In this document: piece by piece, positions 1 through 6,539 of the stretch | Position numbering within the stretch: the stretch's first letter is position 1 | Layout: the number at the start of each line of letters is the position of its first letter | DNA from: JAVBUZ01 sp031554725 | GTDB lineage: Bacteria; Bacillota; Clostridia; Lachnospirales; Lachnospiraceae | Direction: 5' to 3' | DNA length: 12,966 bases | Assembly (NCBI GenBank): GCA_031554725.1 | Contig: JAVBUZ010000124.1 | Location: forward strand, 1 to 12,966 | Translations under genes and position numbers: made by a program | The notes under the pieces: model-generated | Databases searched by the model: none | What the model was told of the DNA's origin: nothing | Seen by the model: only the letters and a program-made list of their open reading frames with translations

Positions 1-169
1 GGTGCAGAATTTAACAGCAATAGCACAGGAAAATGCAGCAAGCACAGAAGAAACCTCGGCTTCTATTACCGAGGTTAGAGATATCGTTATAGATATGTCT
101 GATAACGCATTGAAACTAAAATCAATTGCAAATAAGATGGAAGAAAGCATGTCTGTTTTCAAAGTCTAA
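1..169 (+). CDS. Methyl-accepting chemotaxis protein, C-terminal end (partial)
   Basis: Reading frame 2 is open from the window edge to a TAA at 167-169 and gives the last 55 residues of a protein whose 5' part lies outside the window. The segment QENAASTEETSASITEV is the characteristic start of the C-terminal return helix of the MCP signalling domain, just after the kinase-contacting hairpin tip. It is followed by a heptad-patterned helix ending in KMEESMSVFKV. By family knowledge this cytoplasmic coiled coil carries ligand signals to CheA/CheW. The sensor domain and membrane segments cannot be seen. No C-terminal CheR/CheB tethering pentapeptide is present. Its stop codon overlaps the stop of the convergent peptidase gene on the other strand. 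Confidence 0.85.
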   Translation, partial: VQNLTAIAQENAASTEETSASITEVRDIVIDMSDNALKLKSIANKMEESMSVFKV

Positions 170-1020
170 TTGACAATGATTTTCTGGAAGTGTTGGTAAT
201 CTTTAGAGGAATTCCAATTACCACCCCATGAAAACCCATGTTCCACAAATAATCGGTAGCACAAATCAGTTTCGTCGATTTTGTAGGGAAAGGCAGCTAA
301 ACGGTCTGCATATATTTCCCCACTGACAGGTGAAACATTGGTGCTACCGTTTTTATTATAAGTAATGTAAGGGTTGTACAAGGGATTGATATCAATAGCA
401 AGTCCTAGACTGTGCTGAGATAATGTAGAGCTTCCAGCGATGGTCCGATAATTGAAGCAAGAAGTATTATTATCTTCCATAGATAAGATGTCATCACCTT
501 CATATTCATCAATCAAAACCATTTTTTCTATTTGGTAATCTGCTAAATATAAATCGTAGAATATTTCAAGTAAATCCTCAGCTATTATTTTATTGCAAAT
601 AAGCTCGCCTGAGGCTGTTTTTCCGTCAAAGTCTTTGTGTAAAACATTCACATAGACCAAATCGTCATAGGAGACTTCGGTAGAAGCTTCAGGGTAGGAG
701 GTGCCAGTAATATATGCGATAAGCTCTTCGGATAAAGGCTCATAAAAAAAGCCATTCTGATAAGTAACGCGTAGGGGTGAAATCATTTCTTCCACCTCTT
801 CTTCGTTTGGGAGAGTTGGGGAAGCTTCTAAGACCAGGTCATCGTTTTTGCTTTCATCCGTAGAAACGATCTCCTTGCTAGGATAAGCTTTTTCAGGATT
901 TTGTAAAGCATAATCAGCTAGGGTCATGGAGTTTTTTGTTAAAAGTCTGGATGCGATTGAAAAAACTATGATAATAAAAGCAAGGGCGGCAAGGGCCTTA
1001 TATAATTCTTTTTTGTTCAT
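166..1020 (-). CDS. Membrane-anchored M15-family peptidase (D-alanyl-D-alanine carboxypeptidase-like)
   Basis: A protein of 284 residues. Residues 9-27 form a hydrophobic signal-anchor after a short basic N-terminus, so the catalytic part should lie outside the membrane. An acidic linker follows (about 30-80). The C-terminal domain carries the zinc signature of VanY/VanX-type M15 peptidases: SQHSLGLAIDI with predicted zinc ligands H203 and D210, then FSWGGNW, then DYQHF with predicted third ligand H277 and catalytic acid D274. The family cleaves D-Ala or other peptide bonds in cell-wall peptides; the exact bond here is unknown. The gene stands alone and converges on the chemotaxis gene. The ATG at 1020 is preceded by GAGG at a rather long 12-nt spacing. 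A predicted promoter with a perfect palindrome over its -10 lies just upstream. Confidence 0.85.
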   Translation of the reverse strand: MNKKELYKALAALAFIIIVFSIASRLLTKNSMTLADYALQNPEKAYPSKEIVSTDESKNDDLVLEASPTLPNEEEVEEMISPLRVTYQNGFFYEPLSEELIAYITGTSYPEASTEVSYDDLVYVNVLHKDFDGKTASGELICNKIIAEDLLEIFYDLYLADYQIEKMVLIDEYEGDDILSMEDNNTSCFNYRTIAGSSTLSQHSLGLAIDINPLYNPYITYNKNGSTNVSPVSGEIYADRLAAFPYKIDETDLCYRLFVEHGFSWGGNWNSSKDYQHFQKIIVN

Positions 1021-1038
1021 AATAATCTTTTACCTCTT

Positions 1039-1066
1039 ATGATATTCTTAACAATAAGAATATCAT
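1039..1066 (-). promoter_or_regulatory. Perfect 12-bp inverted repeat over the predicted promoter of the M15 peptidase
   Basis: The arms ATGATATTCTTA (1039-1050) and TAAGAATATCAT (1055-1066) are exact reverse complements around the loop ACAA. On the minus strand a -35 TTTACA (1085-1080) and a -10 TATTCT (1062-1057) are separated by 17 bp, so the right arm contains the -10 and the predicted transcription start (about 1050) lies in the left arm. This placement suits a repressor operator; a 5'-end hairpin in the mRNA is the alternative. There is no T-run, so a terminator is unlikely. Confidence 0.55.
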
Positions 1067-1092
1067 TCATTTATAAATTTGTAAAATATCTA

Positions 1093-1121
1093 TTGAAACT
1101 AAAAGGAAAAAATAGTACATT
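1093..1121 (+). promoter_or_regulatory. Candidate sigma-A promoter for the 145-residue membrane protein
   Basis: TTGAAA (1093-1098) and TACATT (1116-1121) are separated by 17 bp. They lie about 30 bp ahead of the GGAGGGG ribosome binding site and the ATG at 1154. The -10 matches the consensus at only four of six positions, so this is a moderate prediction. Confidence 0.4.
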
Positions 1122-1153
1122 AAAAGGTAAGTTATATTAGCGGAGGGGAGAAT

Positions 1154-1591
1154 ATGAGAGTAAGACATTATGATGACATGGAAGGTTTTGATGGAAGAGC
1201 GGTGGTATATAATCCAGAAGAAGAAAAAAAATACCATTCAACAATATGGAAGGTTTTGGCTGTCGTTTTTTTAATTACTATTTTGACAACAATAGTATTA
1301 CATGTAGATGACTTGAAGTTATATTATAAAGGAAACACTATAGATGGGGAATATGATCAATTCCGAAACGTGGTTGCATTTAAGAACGAAAAAGGGGACT
1401 GGAGATATTATTCACCTGTGGGGGGACTACCAGAGGGAACAAAAGTAGCGACGCTTTATTATGTGGATGATATCAATGTTGCAAAAACATTAACAACTAC
1501 ATCTTTTTGGGTGTATAGTTACGCTGCCTCACTAGTCGGAAGTGGGTTTTGTTTATATAAAATATATAAGATTTATAGAAAGCACAAATAG
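1154..1591 (+). CDS. Small two-helix membrane protein of unknown function
   Basis: A protein of 145 residues starting at an ATG with a strong GGAGGGGAG ribosome binding site. Residues 1-30 are polar and charged. Two hydrophobic helices follow, at about 31-50 (IWKVLAVVFLITILTTIVL) and about 116-137. Between them lies a mostly beta-like segment rich in Tyr and charged residues (YYKGNTIDGEYDQFRNVVAF, then GDWRYYSPVGG). The TM / extracytoplasmic beta / TM layout recalls DUF3592-type proteins, but I do not recognise the family with confidence and assign no function. It diverges from the M15 peptidase and is separated from the ECF operon by a weak hairpin (1601-1620). Confidence 0.7.
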   Translation: MRVRHYDDMEGFDGRAVVYNPEEEKKYHSTIWKVLAVVFLITILTTIVLHVDDLKLYYKGNTIDGEYDQFRNVVAFKNEKGDWRYYSPVGGLPEGTKVATLYYVDDINVAKTLTTTSFWVYSYAASLVGSGFCLYKIYKIYRKHK

Positions 1592-1600
1592 GATTTGGCA

Positions 1601-1620
1601 GGGAAAAGGTTGTTTTTCCC
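1601..1620 (+). terminator. Weak hairpin after the small membrane protein gene
   Basis: GGGAAAA (1601-1607) and TTTTCCC (1614-1620) form a 7-bp stem with a six-base loop. The usual downstream T-run is missing, so termination would be inefficient. The hairpin overlaps the candidate -35 of the ecfA1 promoter. Confidence 0.3.
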
Positions 1621-1638
1621 AGTCTAATCTTGTACAAT
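1610..1638 (+). promoter_or_regulatory. Candidate promoter of the ecfA1-ecfA2-ecfT-truA unit
   Basis: TTGTTT (1610-1615), 17 bp, then TACAAT (1633-1638), a 5/6 match at the -10. The predicted start is near 1645. That would leave a possible TTG start at 1640 untranslated and supports the later ATG at 1688 for ecfA1. Confidence 0.4.
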
Positions 1639-1687
1639 ATTGAACGTAGCAACAAAGCAAAGTGAAAGCATAATGAGAGAACATACA

Positions 1688-2542
1688 ATGGGTATTATAA
1701 AAACTTCGAAATTAGTATTTGAATATATAAGAAGAGATGAAGAAGGAAATGTTGAGGGAATTACTCGTGCAGTAGATGAGGTAGACCTAGATATTAAACA
1801 AGGGGATTTTATTGCCATCCTTGGTCACAATGGTTCGGGAAAGTCAACACTTGCAAAGCATATGAATGCCATCCTTTATCCAACAGAAGGAACTATTTGG
1901 GTAGATGGAAAAGATACCAATGATGAAGAAGAAGTGTGGAATATTAGACAGACATCGGGTATGGTTTTCCAAAATCCAGACAACCAGATTATTGGTCAGG
2001 TAGTAGAAGAGGATGTCGGCTTTGGGCCAGAGAACATGGGCGTTCCAAGTAAAGAAATATGGGAGCGAGTAGAGGAGAGTCTAAAGGCAGTAGGAATGTA
2101 TGATTTCCGTAAATATTCGCCGAACAAGCTATCTGGTGGACAAAAACAAAGAGTATCCATAGCAGGAGTGCTTGCGATGCATCCTAAATGCATTGTTTTA
2201 GACGAGCCAACAGCTATGTTAGACCCTAATGGTAGAAAAGAGGTTGTACGCGCTGTACGCGCCTTAAATGACGTTGAGGGTGTGACGGTTATACTTATTA
2301 CACATTATATGGAAGAAATTATTCATGCAAATAAGGTTTTTGTTATGGACAAGGGAAAGATAGCTATGGAAGGAACTCCAAGAGAAATCTTCTCCCAAGT
2401 GGAAATGTTAAAAAGCTTGCGCCTAGATGTGCCTCAAGTAACCTTGTTAGCCTATGAGTTACAAAAACAAGGAATTCCGCTGAAGGCAGGAATTTTGACA
2501 CATGATGAATTTGTAGATGAGCTTCTTAAAATTAGCAAGTAA
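1688..2542 (+). CDS. ecfA1: ECF transporter ATPase EcfA1
   Basis: One of the two nucleotide-binding subunits of an energy-coupling factor transporter. It hydrolyses ATP to drive membrane S-components that import vitamins or metal ions. With the chosen start the protein has 284 residues. Walker A is GHNGSGKS (46-53), the Q-loop Q95 lies in VFQNPDNQ, the ABC signature is LSGGQ (148-152), Walker B is CIVLDEP (168-174) with catalytic E173, and the switch is H206. The N-terminus FEYIRRDEEGNVEGI is typical of EcfA1. I prefer ATG 1688, with GAGAGA seven bases upstream, because MGIIKTSKLVFEY matches family N-termini; in-frame starts also exist at 1673 (ATG) and 1640 (TTG). It is the first gene of the unit and is followed closely by ecfA2. 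Confidence 0.93.
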   Translation: MGIIKTSKLVFEYIRRDEEGNVEGITRAVDEVDLDIKQGDFIAILGHNGSGKSTLAKHMNAILYPTEGTIWVDGKDTNDEEEVWNIRQTSGMVFQNPDNQIIGQVVEEDVGFGPENMGVPSKEIWERVEESLKAVGMYDFRKYSPNKLSGGQKQRVSIAGVLAMHPKCIVLDEPTAMLDPNGRKEVVRAVRALNDVEGVTVILITHYMEEIIHANKVFVMDKGKIAMEGTPREIFSQVEMLKSLRLDVPQVTLLAYELQKQGIPLKAGILTHDEFVDELLKISK

Positions 2543-2563
2543 AAGGTAAGAATGGAGAACGAT

Positions 2564-3412
2564 ATGCCAATTATTATGGATCATGTTAATTATATATACA
2601 GCGGTGGAACTCCTTTGTCTGTAAATGCATTAAAGGATATAAATTTGGTTATTCCTGATGGTCAGTTTTTAGGTATTATAGGACATACAGGATCGGGAAA
2701 ATCTACTTTAGTGCAACATTTAAACGGACTTATGAAGGCTACCAGTGGAAGTATCTATTATAATGGTGAAGACATTTACGATAAAGATTATAATATGAAG
2801 GAATTAAGAAGTAAGGTGGGTCTGGTTTTCCAATACCCAGAGCACCAGCTATTTGAAATAGATGTATTTTCCGATGTGTGCTTTGGACCCAAAAACTTAG
2901 GCCTTGATAAAAAGGAGATAGAGCTAAGGGCATATGATGCACTTAGAAAGGTAGGACTTCCTGACGATTGCTTTTATCAGTCGCCTTTTGACTTGTCTGG
3001 TGGGCAAAAAAGACGTGTGGCTATAGCAGGGGTGCTTGCAATGAAGCCAGAGGTATTAATTCTTGATGAGCCAACCGCAGGCTTGGATCCCAAGGGTAGG
3101 GAAGAAATTCTAAATCAAATTGTAAAGCTTAAGGAAGAAACTGGAATTACTATTATACTTGTTTCTCATAGTATGGAAGATGTTGCAGAATATGTAGATA
3201 GAATCGTTGTTATGAATAAGGGTCAGATTATGCTTGATGATGAACCAAGAGAAGTATTTAAGCATTACAAGGAGCTAGAACAGGTAGGACTAGCAGCGCC
3301 ACAGGTAACCTACATCATGCATAAATTACAGGATAAGGGTTTACAGGTGGATGCAAACTCAACAACTATAGGTGAAGCTACAGCCGAGATTTTGAAGGCA
3401 CTAAATAAATAA
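2564..3412 (+). CDS. ecfA2: ECF transporter ATPase EcfA2
   Basis: The second ATP-binding subunit, expected to pair with EcfA1 and dock on EcfT. It has 282 residues from ATG 2564. Walker A is GHTGSGKS (40-47), the Q-loop Q90 lies in VFQYPEHQ, the signature is LSGGQ (134-138), Walker B is VLILDEP (154-160), and the switch is H182. Both ATPases have intact catalytic residues, so both sites look active. An in-frame ATG at 2552 would add four residues, but 2564 has GGAG at an ideal six-base spacing. The gap to ecfA1 is only about 20 bases, so co-transcription is near certain. Confidence 0.93.
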   Translation: MPIIMDHVNYIYSGGTPLSVNALKDINLVIPDGQFLGIIGHTGSGKSTLVQHLNGLMKATSGSIYYNGEDIYDKDYNMKELRSKVGLVFQYPEHQLFEIDVFSDVCFGPKNLGLDKKEIELRAYDALRKVGLPDDCFYQSPFDLSGGQKRRVAIAGVLAMKPEVLILDEPTAGLDPKGREEILNQIVKLKEETGITIILVSHSMEDVAEYVDRIVVMNKGQIMLDDEPREVFKHYKELEQVGLAAPQVTYIMHKLQDKGLQVDANSTTIGEATAEILKALNK

Positions 3413-3476
3413 CAGGGACCTTGACCCATAGCGGCAGGAACCCACGAAAGGCAGTGCATAGGCACAGAGGTTTATA

Positions 3477-4280
3477 ATGCTTAGAGATATAACATTAGGA
3501 CAATATTATCAAACCGAATCCGTGATTCATAAACTGGATCCTAGAGTAAAGCTAGTAGGAACAATTGGATTTATCATTTCGCTATTTTTCTTTAACAACA
3601 GTGGAATAGGATATGTTTGCGCGGCGTTATTTTTATTTATAGTAATAAAGGCATCAAAAGTACCGTTTAAATTTATGGTTAAGGGTATGAAGGCAATTAT
3701 GTTTTTGCTTATGATAACAGTGGTTTTTAACTTGTTTTTAACGCCAGGTATTCCATTAATAACCATATGGAAATTGACTATAACAAAAGAAGGAGTCAAA
3801 TTAGCCTTCTTTTTAGCGATTCGTTTAGTCTTTTTGATTATTGGATCCTCGGTAATGACACTCACAACCACGCCAAACAATTTAACAGATGGAATGGAAA
3901 AGCTATTAAAGCCATTAAAGGTATTTCATTTACCAGTACACGAGGTGGCAATGATGATGTCGATTGCACTTCGTTTTATTCCTATTTTATTAGAAGAAAC
4001 AGATAAGATTATGAAGGCGCAAATTGCTCGTGGAGCTGATTTTGAAAGTGGAAACATTATTAAAAAGGCCAAAGCAATGGTTCCGATTTTAGTTCCTCTT
4101 TTTATCTCCGCATTTCGTCGTGCCAATGATCTAGCTATGGCGATGGAGGCTAGATGCTATCGTGGTGGAGAAGGAAGAACAAAGATGAAACCACTTGTAT
4201 ATAAGTCAAGAGATAGAATCGCATATTTAGTTTTGCTTTTATATCTAGTTGTAGGTATTGCGTTAGAACGTATCATTTAA
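3477..4280 (+). CDS. ecfT: ECF transporter transmembrane protein EcfT
   Basis: The membrane scaffold of the ECF module, linking the two ATPases to interchangeable substrate-binding S-components. It has 267 residues with hydrophobic spans at about 25-58, 70-92, 108-130 and 248-264. Two cytoplasmic coupling motifs are clear: ARG in QIARGADF (184-186) and the second Ala-Arg motif in MEARCYRGGEGRTKM (225-226), which insert into the ATPase Q-loop grooves in known structures. The start has AGAGG seven bases upstream. No S-component gene is in the window, which fits a group II (shared) ECF module serving S-components encoded elsewhere. The 64-base gap from ecfA2 holds nothing I can name. Confidence 0.93.
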   Translation: MLRDITLGQYYQTESVIHKLDPRVKLVGTIGFIISLFFFNNSGIGYVCAALFLFIVIKASKVPFKFMVKGMKAIMFLLMITVVFNLFLTPGIPLITIWKLTITKEGVKLAFFLAIRLVFLIIGSSVMTLTTTPNNLTDGMEKLLKPLKVFHLPVHEVAMMMSIALRFIPILLEETDKIMKAQIARGADFESGNIIKKAKAMVPILVPLFISAFRRANDLAMAMEARCYRGGEGRTKMKPLVYKSRDRIAYLVLLLYLVVGIALERII

Positions 4281-4306
4281 GCAGTGCGAAGATACATGAG
4301 GTAAGT

Positions 4307-5053
4307 ATGAAACGTGTGAAACTTGTAGTCGGCTACGATGGGACAAATTACTCGGGCTGGCAGGTTCAGCCAGGAAGAAAAACTATCGAAGGGGAACTAA
4401 ATAAACACTTAAGCGAGCTTTTAGGAGAGGAAATACAAGTAATTGGTGCAAGCAGAACAGATTCAGGTGTACATGCCCTATGTAATGTGGCTGTATTTGA
4501 CACAAATGCACGGATTCCTGGTGAGAAGATATCCTATGCGCTCAATCAAAGATTACCAGAGGACATTCGAATTCAGAGCGCCTGTGAGGTAGATGCAGAA
4601 TTTCATCCGAGACACTGCAATAGTCAAAAAACTTATGAGTATCGTATCACCAGAGGTGAATTTCCGATTCCGACCAAGCGTCTATATTCTTATTTTACCT
4701 ACTATTCCTTAGATGTAGACAAAATGAGGCAGGCAGCCACCTACTTAGTAGGTGAACATGATTTCAAAAGCTTTTGCAGTGTAGCGGCGGTAGTTGAAAC
4801 AACAGTGCGTACAATTCTAAGTATCGATATTATAGAAGAAAAGGATGATTTAATCATACGGGTAAAAGGCACTGGCTTTTTATATAATATGGTCAGAATT
4901 ATTGCCGGGACTTTAATGGAAGTAGGAAAAGGAAAAATTAAGCCAGAGCAGATGAAAGAAATTCTAGAAGCAACGGATAGAAATGCAGCAGGTCCTACAG
5001 CGCAGCCCCAGGGACTTATGCTTGTCAGATATGATTTTGAGGATTTATTTTAG
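4307..5053 (+). CDS. truA: tRNA pseudouridine(38-40) synthase TruA
   Basis: Converts uridines 38, 39 and 40 in the tRNA anticodon arm to pseudouridine. It has 248 residues, the usual length. The N-terminus VGYDGTNYSGWQVQP and the catalytic segment GASRTDSGVHA, with the predicted nucleophile D52, are family hallmarks, as is GTGFLYNMVRIIAGTL in the C-terminal half. It starts at an ATG with GAGG five bases upstream and follows ecfT by 26 bases, so it is probably the last gene of the ECF unit. No terminator is visible after it, so some read-through into rplM is possible. Confidence 0.95.
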   Translation: MKRVKLVVGYDGTNYSGWQVQPGRKTIEGELNKHLSELLGEEIQVIGASRTDSGVHALCNVAVFDTNARIPGEKISYALNQRLPEDIRIQSACEVDAEFHPRHCNSQKTYEYRITRGEFPIPTKRLYSYFTYYSLDVDKMRQAATYLVGEHDFKSFCSVAAVVETTVRTILSIDIIEEKDDLIIRVKGTGFLYNMVRIIAGTLMEVGKGKIKPEQMKEILEATDRNAAGPTAQPQGLMLVRYDFEDLF

Positions 5054-5085
5054 GCAAAAATAGTAGTGGAAATAAAAAGAAAGTA

Positions 5086-5123
5086 ATTACATAAAATGGG
5101 TTGACAGAGTCGTATTATGTAAT
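5086..5123. repeat. 9-bp inverted repeat bracketing the -35 of the rplM promoter
   Basis: ATTACATAA (5086-5094) and TTATGTAAT (5115-5123) are perfect reverse complements separated by 20 bases that include the TTGACA box. There is no T-run behind them. This is a possible operator or a chance dyad in A+T-rich DNA. Confidence 0.35.
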
Positions 5124-5130
5124 ATATAAT
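5101..5130 (+). promoter_or_regulatory. Consensus sigma-A promoter of the rplM-rpsI operon
   Basis: A perfect TTGACA (5101-5106) and a perfect TATAAT (5125-5130) are separated by 18 bp. The predicted start is near 5137, giving a leader of about 170 nt before the L13 start codon. A strong promoter suits a ribosomal protein operon. Confidence 0.85.
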
Positions 5131-5136
5131 ATATCA

Positions 5137-5300
5137 CTGTGGCGACCTTTCAAAAGCGTAAATCGCAGCCCCGATGAAGCAGTTTGAAAAGACGCAAATT
5201 ACTCGTTCCGAAAAATGAAAAAGAAGTGGCCGGACATCCGCGACTTTGAATAATAGGAACAAAGAAGAATAGTCCGTAGGACTTCACTTTGTATGGAGGA
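5137..5300 (+). ncRNA. Structured 5' leader of rplM, probable L13 leader
   Basis: An untranslated leader of about 165 nt with at least three local helices. The first is GCGT/ACGC (5156-5159 with 5192-5195) enclosing ATCG/CGAT (5162-5165 with 5172-5175). The second is AAGT/ACTT (5224-5227 with 5243-5246) enclosing CGGA/TCCG (5231-5240). The third is AGTCC/GGACT (5271-5275 with 5279-5283), just before the GGAGG ribosome binding site. Known low-GC Gram-positive rplM genes carry an autoregulatory L13 leader (an Rfam family), so the position and structure fit. I cannot verify the match to the covariance model, so identity with that family is inferred from context. Confidence 0.55.
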
Positions 5301-5306
5301 AACATC

Positions 5307-5735
5307 ATGAAAACATTTATGGCTAGCCCAGCTACAATCGATAGAAAATGGTATGTAGTAGATGCTACAGACAAGACTTTAGGACGTTTAGCTTCTGAAG
5401 TTGCACAAGTATTAAGAGGAAAAAATAAAGCTATTTTTACACCTCACATTGATACAGGTGATTACGTAATCGTAGTTAATGCATCAAAAGTTAAAGTAAC
5501 AGGTAAGAAAATGGATCAGAAGATTTATTACCATCATTCAGACTACGTAGGTGGTATGAAAGAAACTACTTTAAAAGAAAAATTAGCAAAAAAACCTGAG
5601 CAGGTTATCGAACTTGCAGTTAAAGGTATGCTTCCAAAAGGACCTTTAGGCAGACAGATGTATACAAAACTTCATGTATACGCAGGACCTGAGCATGAAC
5701 AACAAGCTCAGAAACCTGAAGTACTGACATTCTAA
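5307..5735 (+). CDS. rplM: 50S ribosomal protein L13
   Basis: A large-subunit ribosomal protein that binds 23S rRNA early in assembly. It has 142 residues, the standard length. The start MKTFMASPATIDRKWYVVDA, the central HIDTGDYVIVVNASKVKVTG and the C-terminal GMLPKGPLGRQM are highly conserved in the family. I use ATG 5307, which has GGAGG eight bases upstream, and not the in-frame TTG at 5289. It is followed after 24 bases by rpsI, the universal L13-S9 pair. Codon use is strongly biased, as expected for a highly expressed gene. Control is probably through the structured leader. Confidence 0.98.
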   Translation: MKTFMASPATIDRKWYVVDATDKTLGRLASEVAQVLRGKNKAIFTPHIDTGDYVIVVNASKVKVTGKKMDQKIYYHHSDYVGGMKETTLKEKLAKKPEQVIELAVKGMLPKGPLGRQMYTKLHVYAGPEHEQQAQKPEVLTF

Positions 5736-5759
5736 GAGTTCGAAAGGAGGAAAATAAAA

Positions 5760-6155
5760 ATGGCTAAAGCAGCAAGATACTACGGAACAGGTAGAAGAAA
5801 AAAATCAATCGCAAGAGTTTACTTAATGCCAGGTACTGGTAAAGTAACTATCAATAAAAGAGATATGGACGAATACTTCGGTCTAGAAACATTAAAGGTT
5901 ATCGTTCGTCAACCATTAGCAGCAATCGAAAGCGTTGATAAATTCGACGTATTAGTAAATGTACATGGTGGTGGTACAACAGGTCAAGCTGGTGCAATCA
6001 GACATGGTATTGCTAGAGCATTATGTCAGGCAGATGCAGATTTCAGACCAGTTCTTAAGAGAGCAGGATTCCTAACACGTGATCCTCGTGCAAAAGAACG
6101 TAAGAAATACGGTCTCAAAGCAGCGAGACGTGCTCCACAGTTTTCAAAGAGATAA
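5760..6155 (+). CDS. rpsI: 30S ribosomal protein S9
   Basis: A small-subunit ribosomal protein whose C-terminal tail reaches the decoding centre and contacts P-site tRNA. It has 131 residues. RYYGTGRRKKSIARVYLMPG at the N-terminus and the conserved tail RRAPQFSKR are diagnostic, with VNVHGGGTTGQAGAIRHGIAR in the middle. The ribosome binding site is AAAGGAGG, nine bases before the ATG. It is the last gene of the operon; a strong intrinsic terminator begins 28 bases after the stop codon. Confidence 0.98.
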   Translation: MAKAARYYGTGRRKKSIARVYLMPGTGKVTINKRDMDEYFGLETLKVIVRQPLAAIESVDKFDVLVNVHGGGTTGQAGAIRHGIARALCQADADFRPVLKRAGFLTRDPRAKERKKYGLKAARRAPQFSKR

Positions 6156-6306
6156 TATTATCTGCGGAATGCAGGTATATAAGAAAGCACATCGCAAGTT
6201 CACTTGCAGATGTGCTTTTTTTTATACCTGCACTTCCATAGGAATTTCAGATGACCGAGGATTTGCGAAGCAAATTCGAGGTTAGCTGAAAGTTCCGCAG
6301 ATAGTA
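6156..6306. repeat. Nested inverted-repeat element downstream of rpsI (two long hairpins inside a closing stem)
   Basis: The outer arms 6156-6169 and 6293-6306 (core ATCTGCGGAA / TTCCGCAGAT) pair over 14 bp with one G-T. Inside, a first arm (6170-6232) has TGCAGGTATA pairing with TATACCTGCA around the operon terminator. A small TTCC-ATA-GGAA turn follows (6234-6244). A second arm (6245-6291) has TTTCAG pairing with CTGAAA around ATTTGC-GAA-GCAAAT. GGAA/TTCC recurs at the base of both arms, allowing an alternative two-hairpin fold. The element begins and ends with TA, as MITEs related to IS630/mariner elements do, but no second copy is present in the window and no transposase is seen. It could be a miniature element or simply a structured 3' UTR. 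Confidence 0.55.
6184..6223 (+). terminator. Strong intrinsic terminator of the rplM-rpsI operon
   Basis: AAAGCACATC-GCAAGT (6184-6199) pairs with ACTTGC-GATGTGCTTT (6202-6218), with a single bulged A at 6208 and a very tight loop. It is followed by an uninterrupted T-run to 6223. It sits inside the larger inverted-repeat element at 6156-6306. Confidence 0.92.
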
Positions 6307-6362
6307 TGCGTTCGCTAATTGAAATTTTCCATTATGGAACAATCGTGTTACAGGGTGTGTTG

Positions 6363-6386
6363 ACCTCATTCGAAAAGAATTGAGGT
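6363..6386 (+). promoter_or_regulatory. Hairpin masking the ribosome binding site of toxin copy 1
   Basis: ACCTCA (6363-6368) pairs with TGAGGT (6381-6386), which is the Shine-Dalgarno sequence seven bases before the start codon. The stem is extended by TTC/GAA (6369-6371 with 6377-6379) across one bulged T, with the loop GAAAA. Such SD burial is a known control in type I toxin mRNAs. Copy 2 preserves the stem with different bases. Confidence 0.65.
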
Positions 6387-6393
6387 GATGCTT

Positions 6394-6483
6394 ATGAAAA
6401 ATCATTTTGATTTTAAGGATATAATGACCTTTGGTCTATTCCTTATAGCATTGCTTACATTCGTTTTTACGTTTTGTAAGTAG
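6394..6483 (+). CDS. Small hydrophobic toxin-like peptide, copy 1 (Hol_Tox/TxpA-like, type I toxin)
   Basis: A 29-residue peptide that begins MKNHFDFKDIMTFGLF and ends in FTFCK. About eight polar residues are followed by a single hydrophobic helix (about 10-27) and a terminal Lys. This charge-helix-charge pattern with (D/K)xxxTFGLFxxALLTF resembles the short peptides annotated in Firmicutes as putative holin-like toxin (Hol_Tox) and, more loosely, TxpA of Bacillus subtilis. Those act at the membrane when their antisense RNA is missing. The ATG at 6394 has GAGGTG seven bases upstream; an in-frame ATG at 6388 overlaps that site and is less likely. I found no good -10 at a proper distance upstream, unlike copy 2. 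Function is inferred from size, sequence pattern and RNA context. Confidence 0.75.
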   Translation: MKNHFDFKDIMTFGLFLIALLTFVFTFCK

Positions 6484-6490
6484 CTGTACA

Positions 6491-6539
6491 TAGCAAAAAC
6501 CACCCTATATACTTTGGTCGGTTAAGGGTGGCTTTGCTA
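6491..6539 (-). terminator. Long hairpin in the toxin 1 3' UTR, terminator of the antisense RNA
   Basis: TAGCAAA (6491-6497) pairs with TTTGCTA (6533-6539) and CCACCCT (6500-6506) with AGGGTGG (6525-6531). Read on the minus strand, AGGGTGG is followed directly by TTTTT, a standard intrinsic terminator. Read on the plus strand there is no T-run, so the toxin mRNA should read through. Confidence 0.7.

Noticed and set aside
3413..3476. G+C-richer 64-base gap between ecfA2 and ecfT considered as a riboswitch or regulatory RNA
   Set aside because: It is too short for a known vitamin riboswitch and shows only a three-base GGG/CCC pairing; no support for a structure.
3527..3880. A 117-residue minus-strand open frame across ecfT
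   Set aside because: It lies wholly opposite the well-supported ecfT gene, has no ribosome binding site and resembles no protein; it is a by-product of the hydrophobic codons of ecfT.
6079..6285. A 68-residue plus-strand frame crossing the end of rpsI and its terminator
   Set aside because: It runs through the intrinsic terminator hairpin and out of frame over rpsI; it is structural RNA sequence, not coding.
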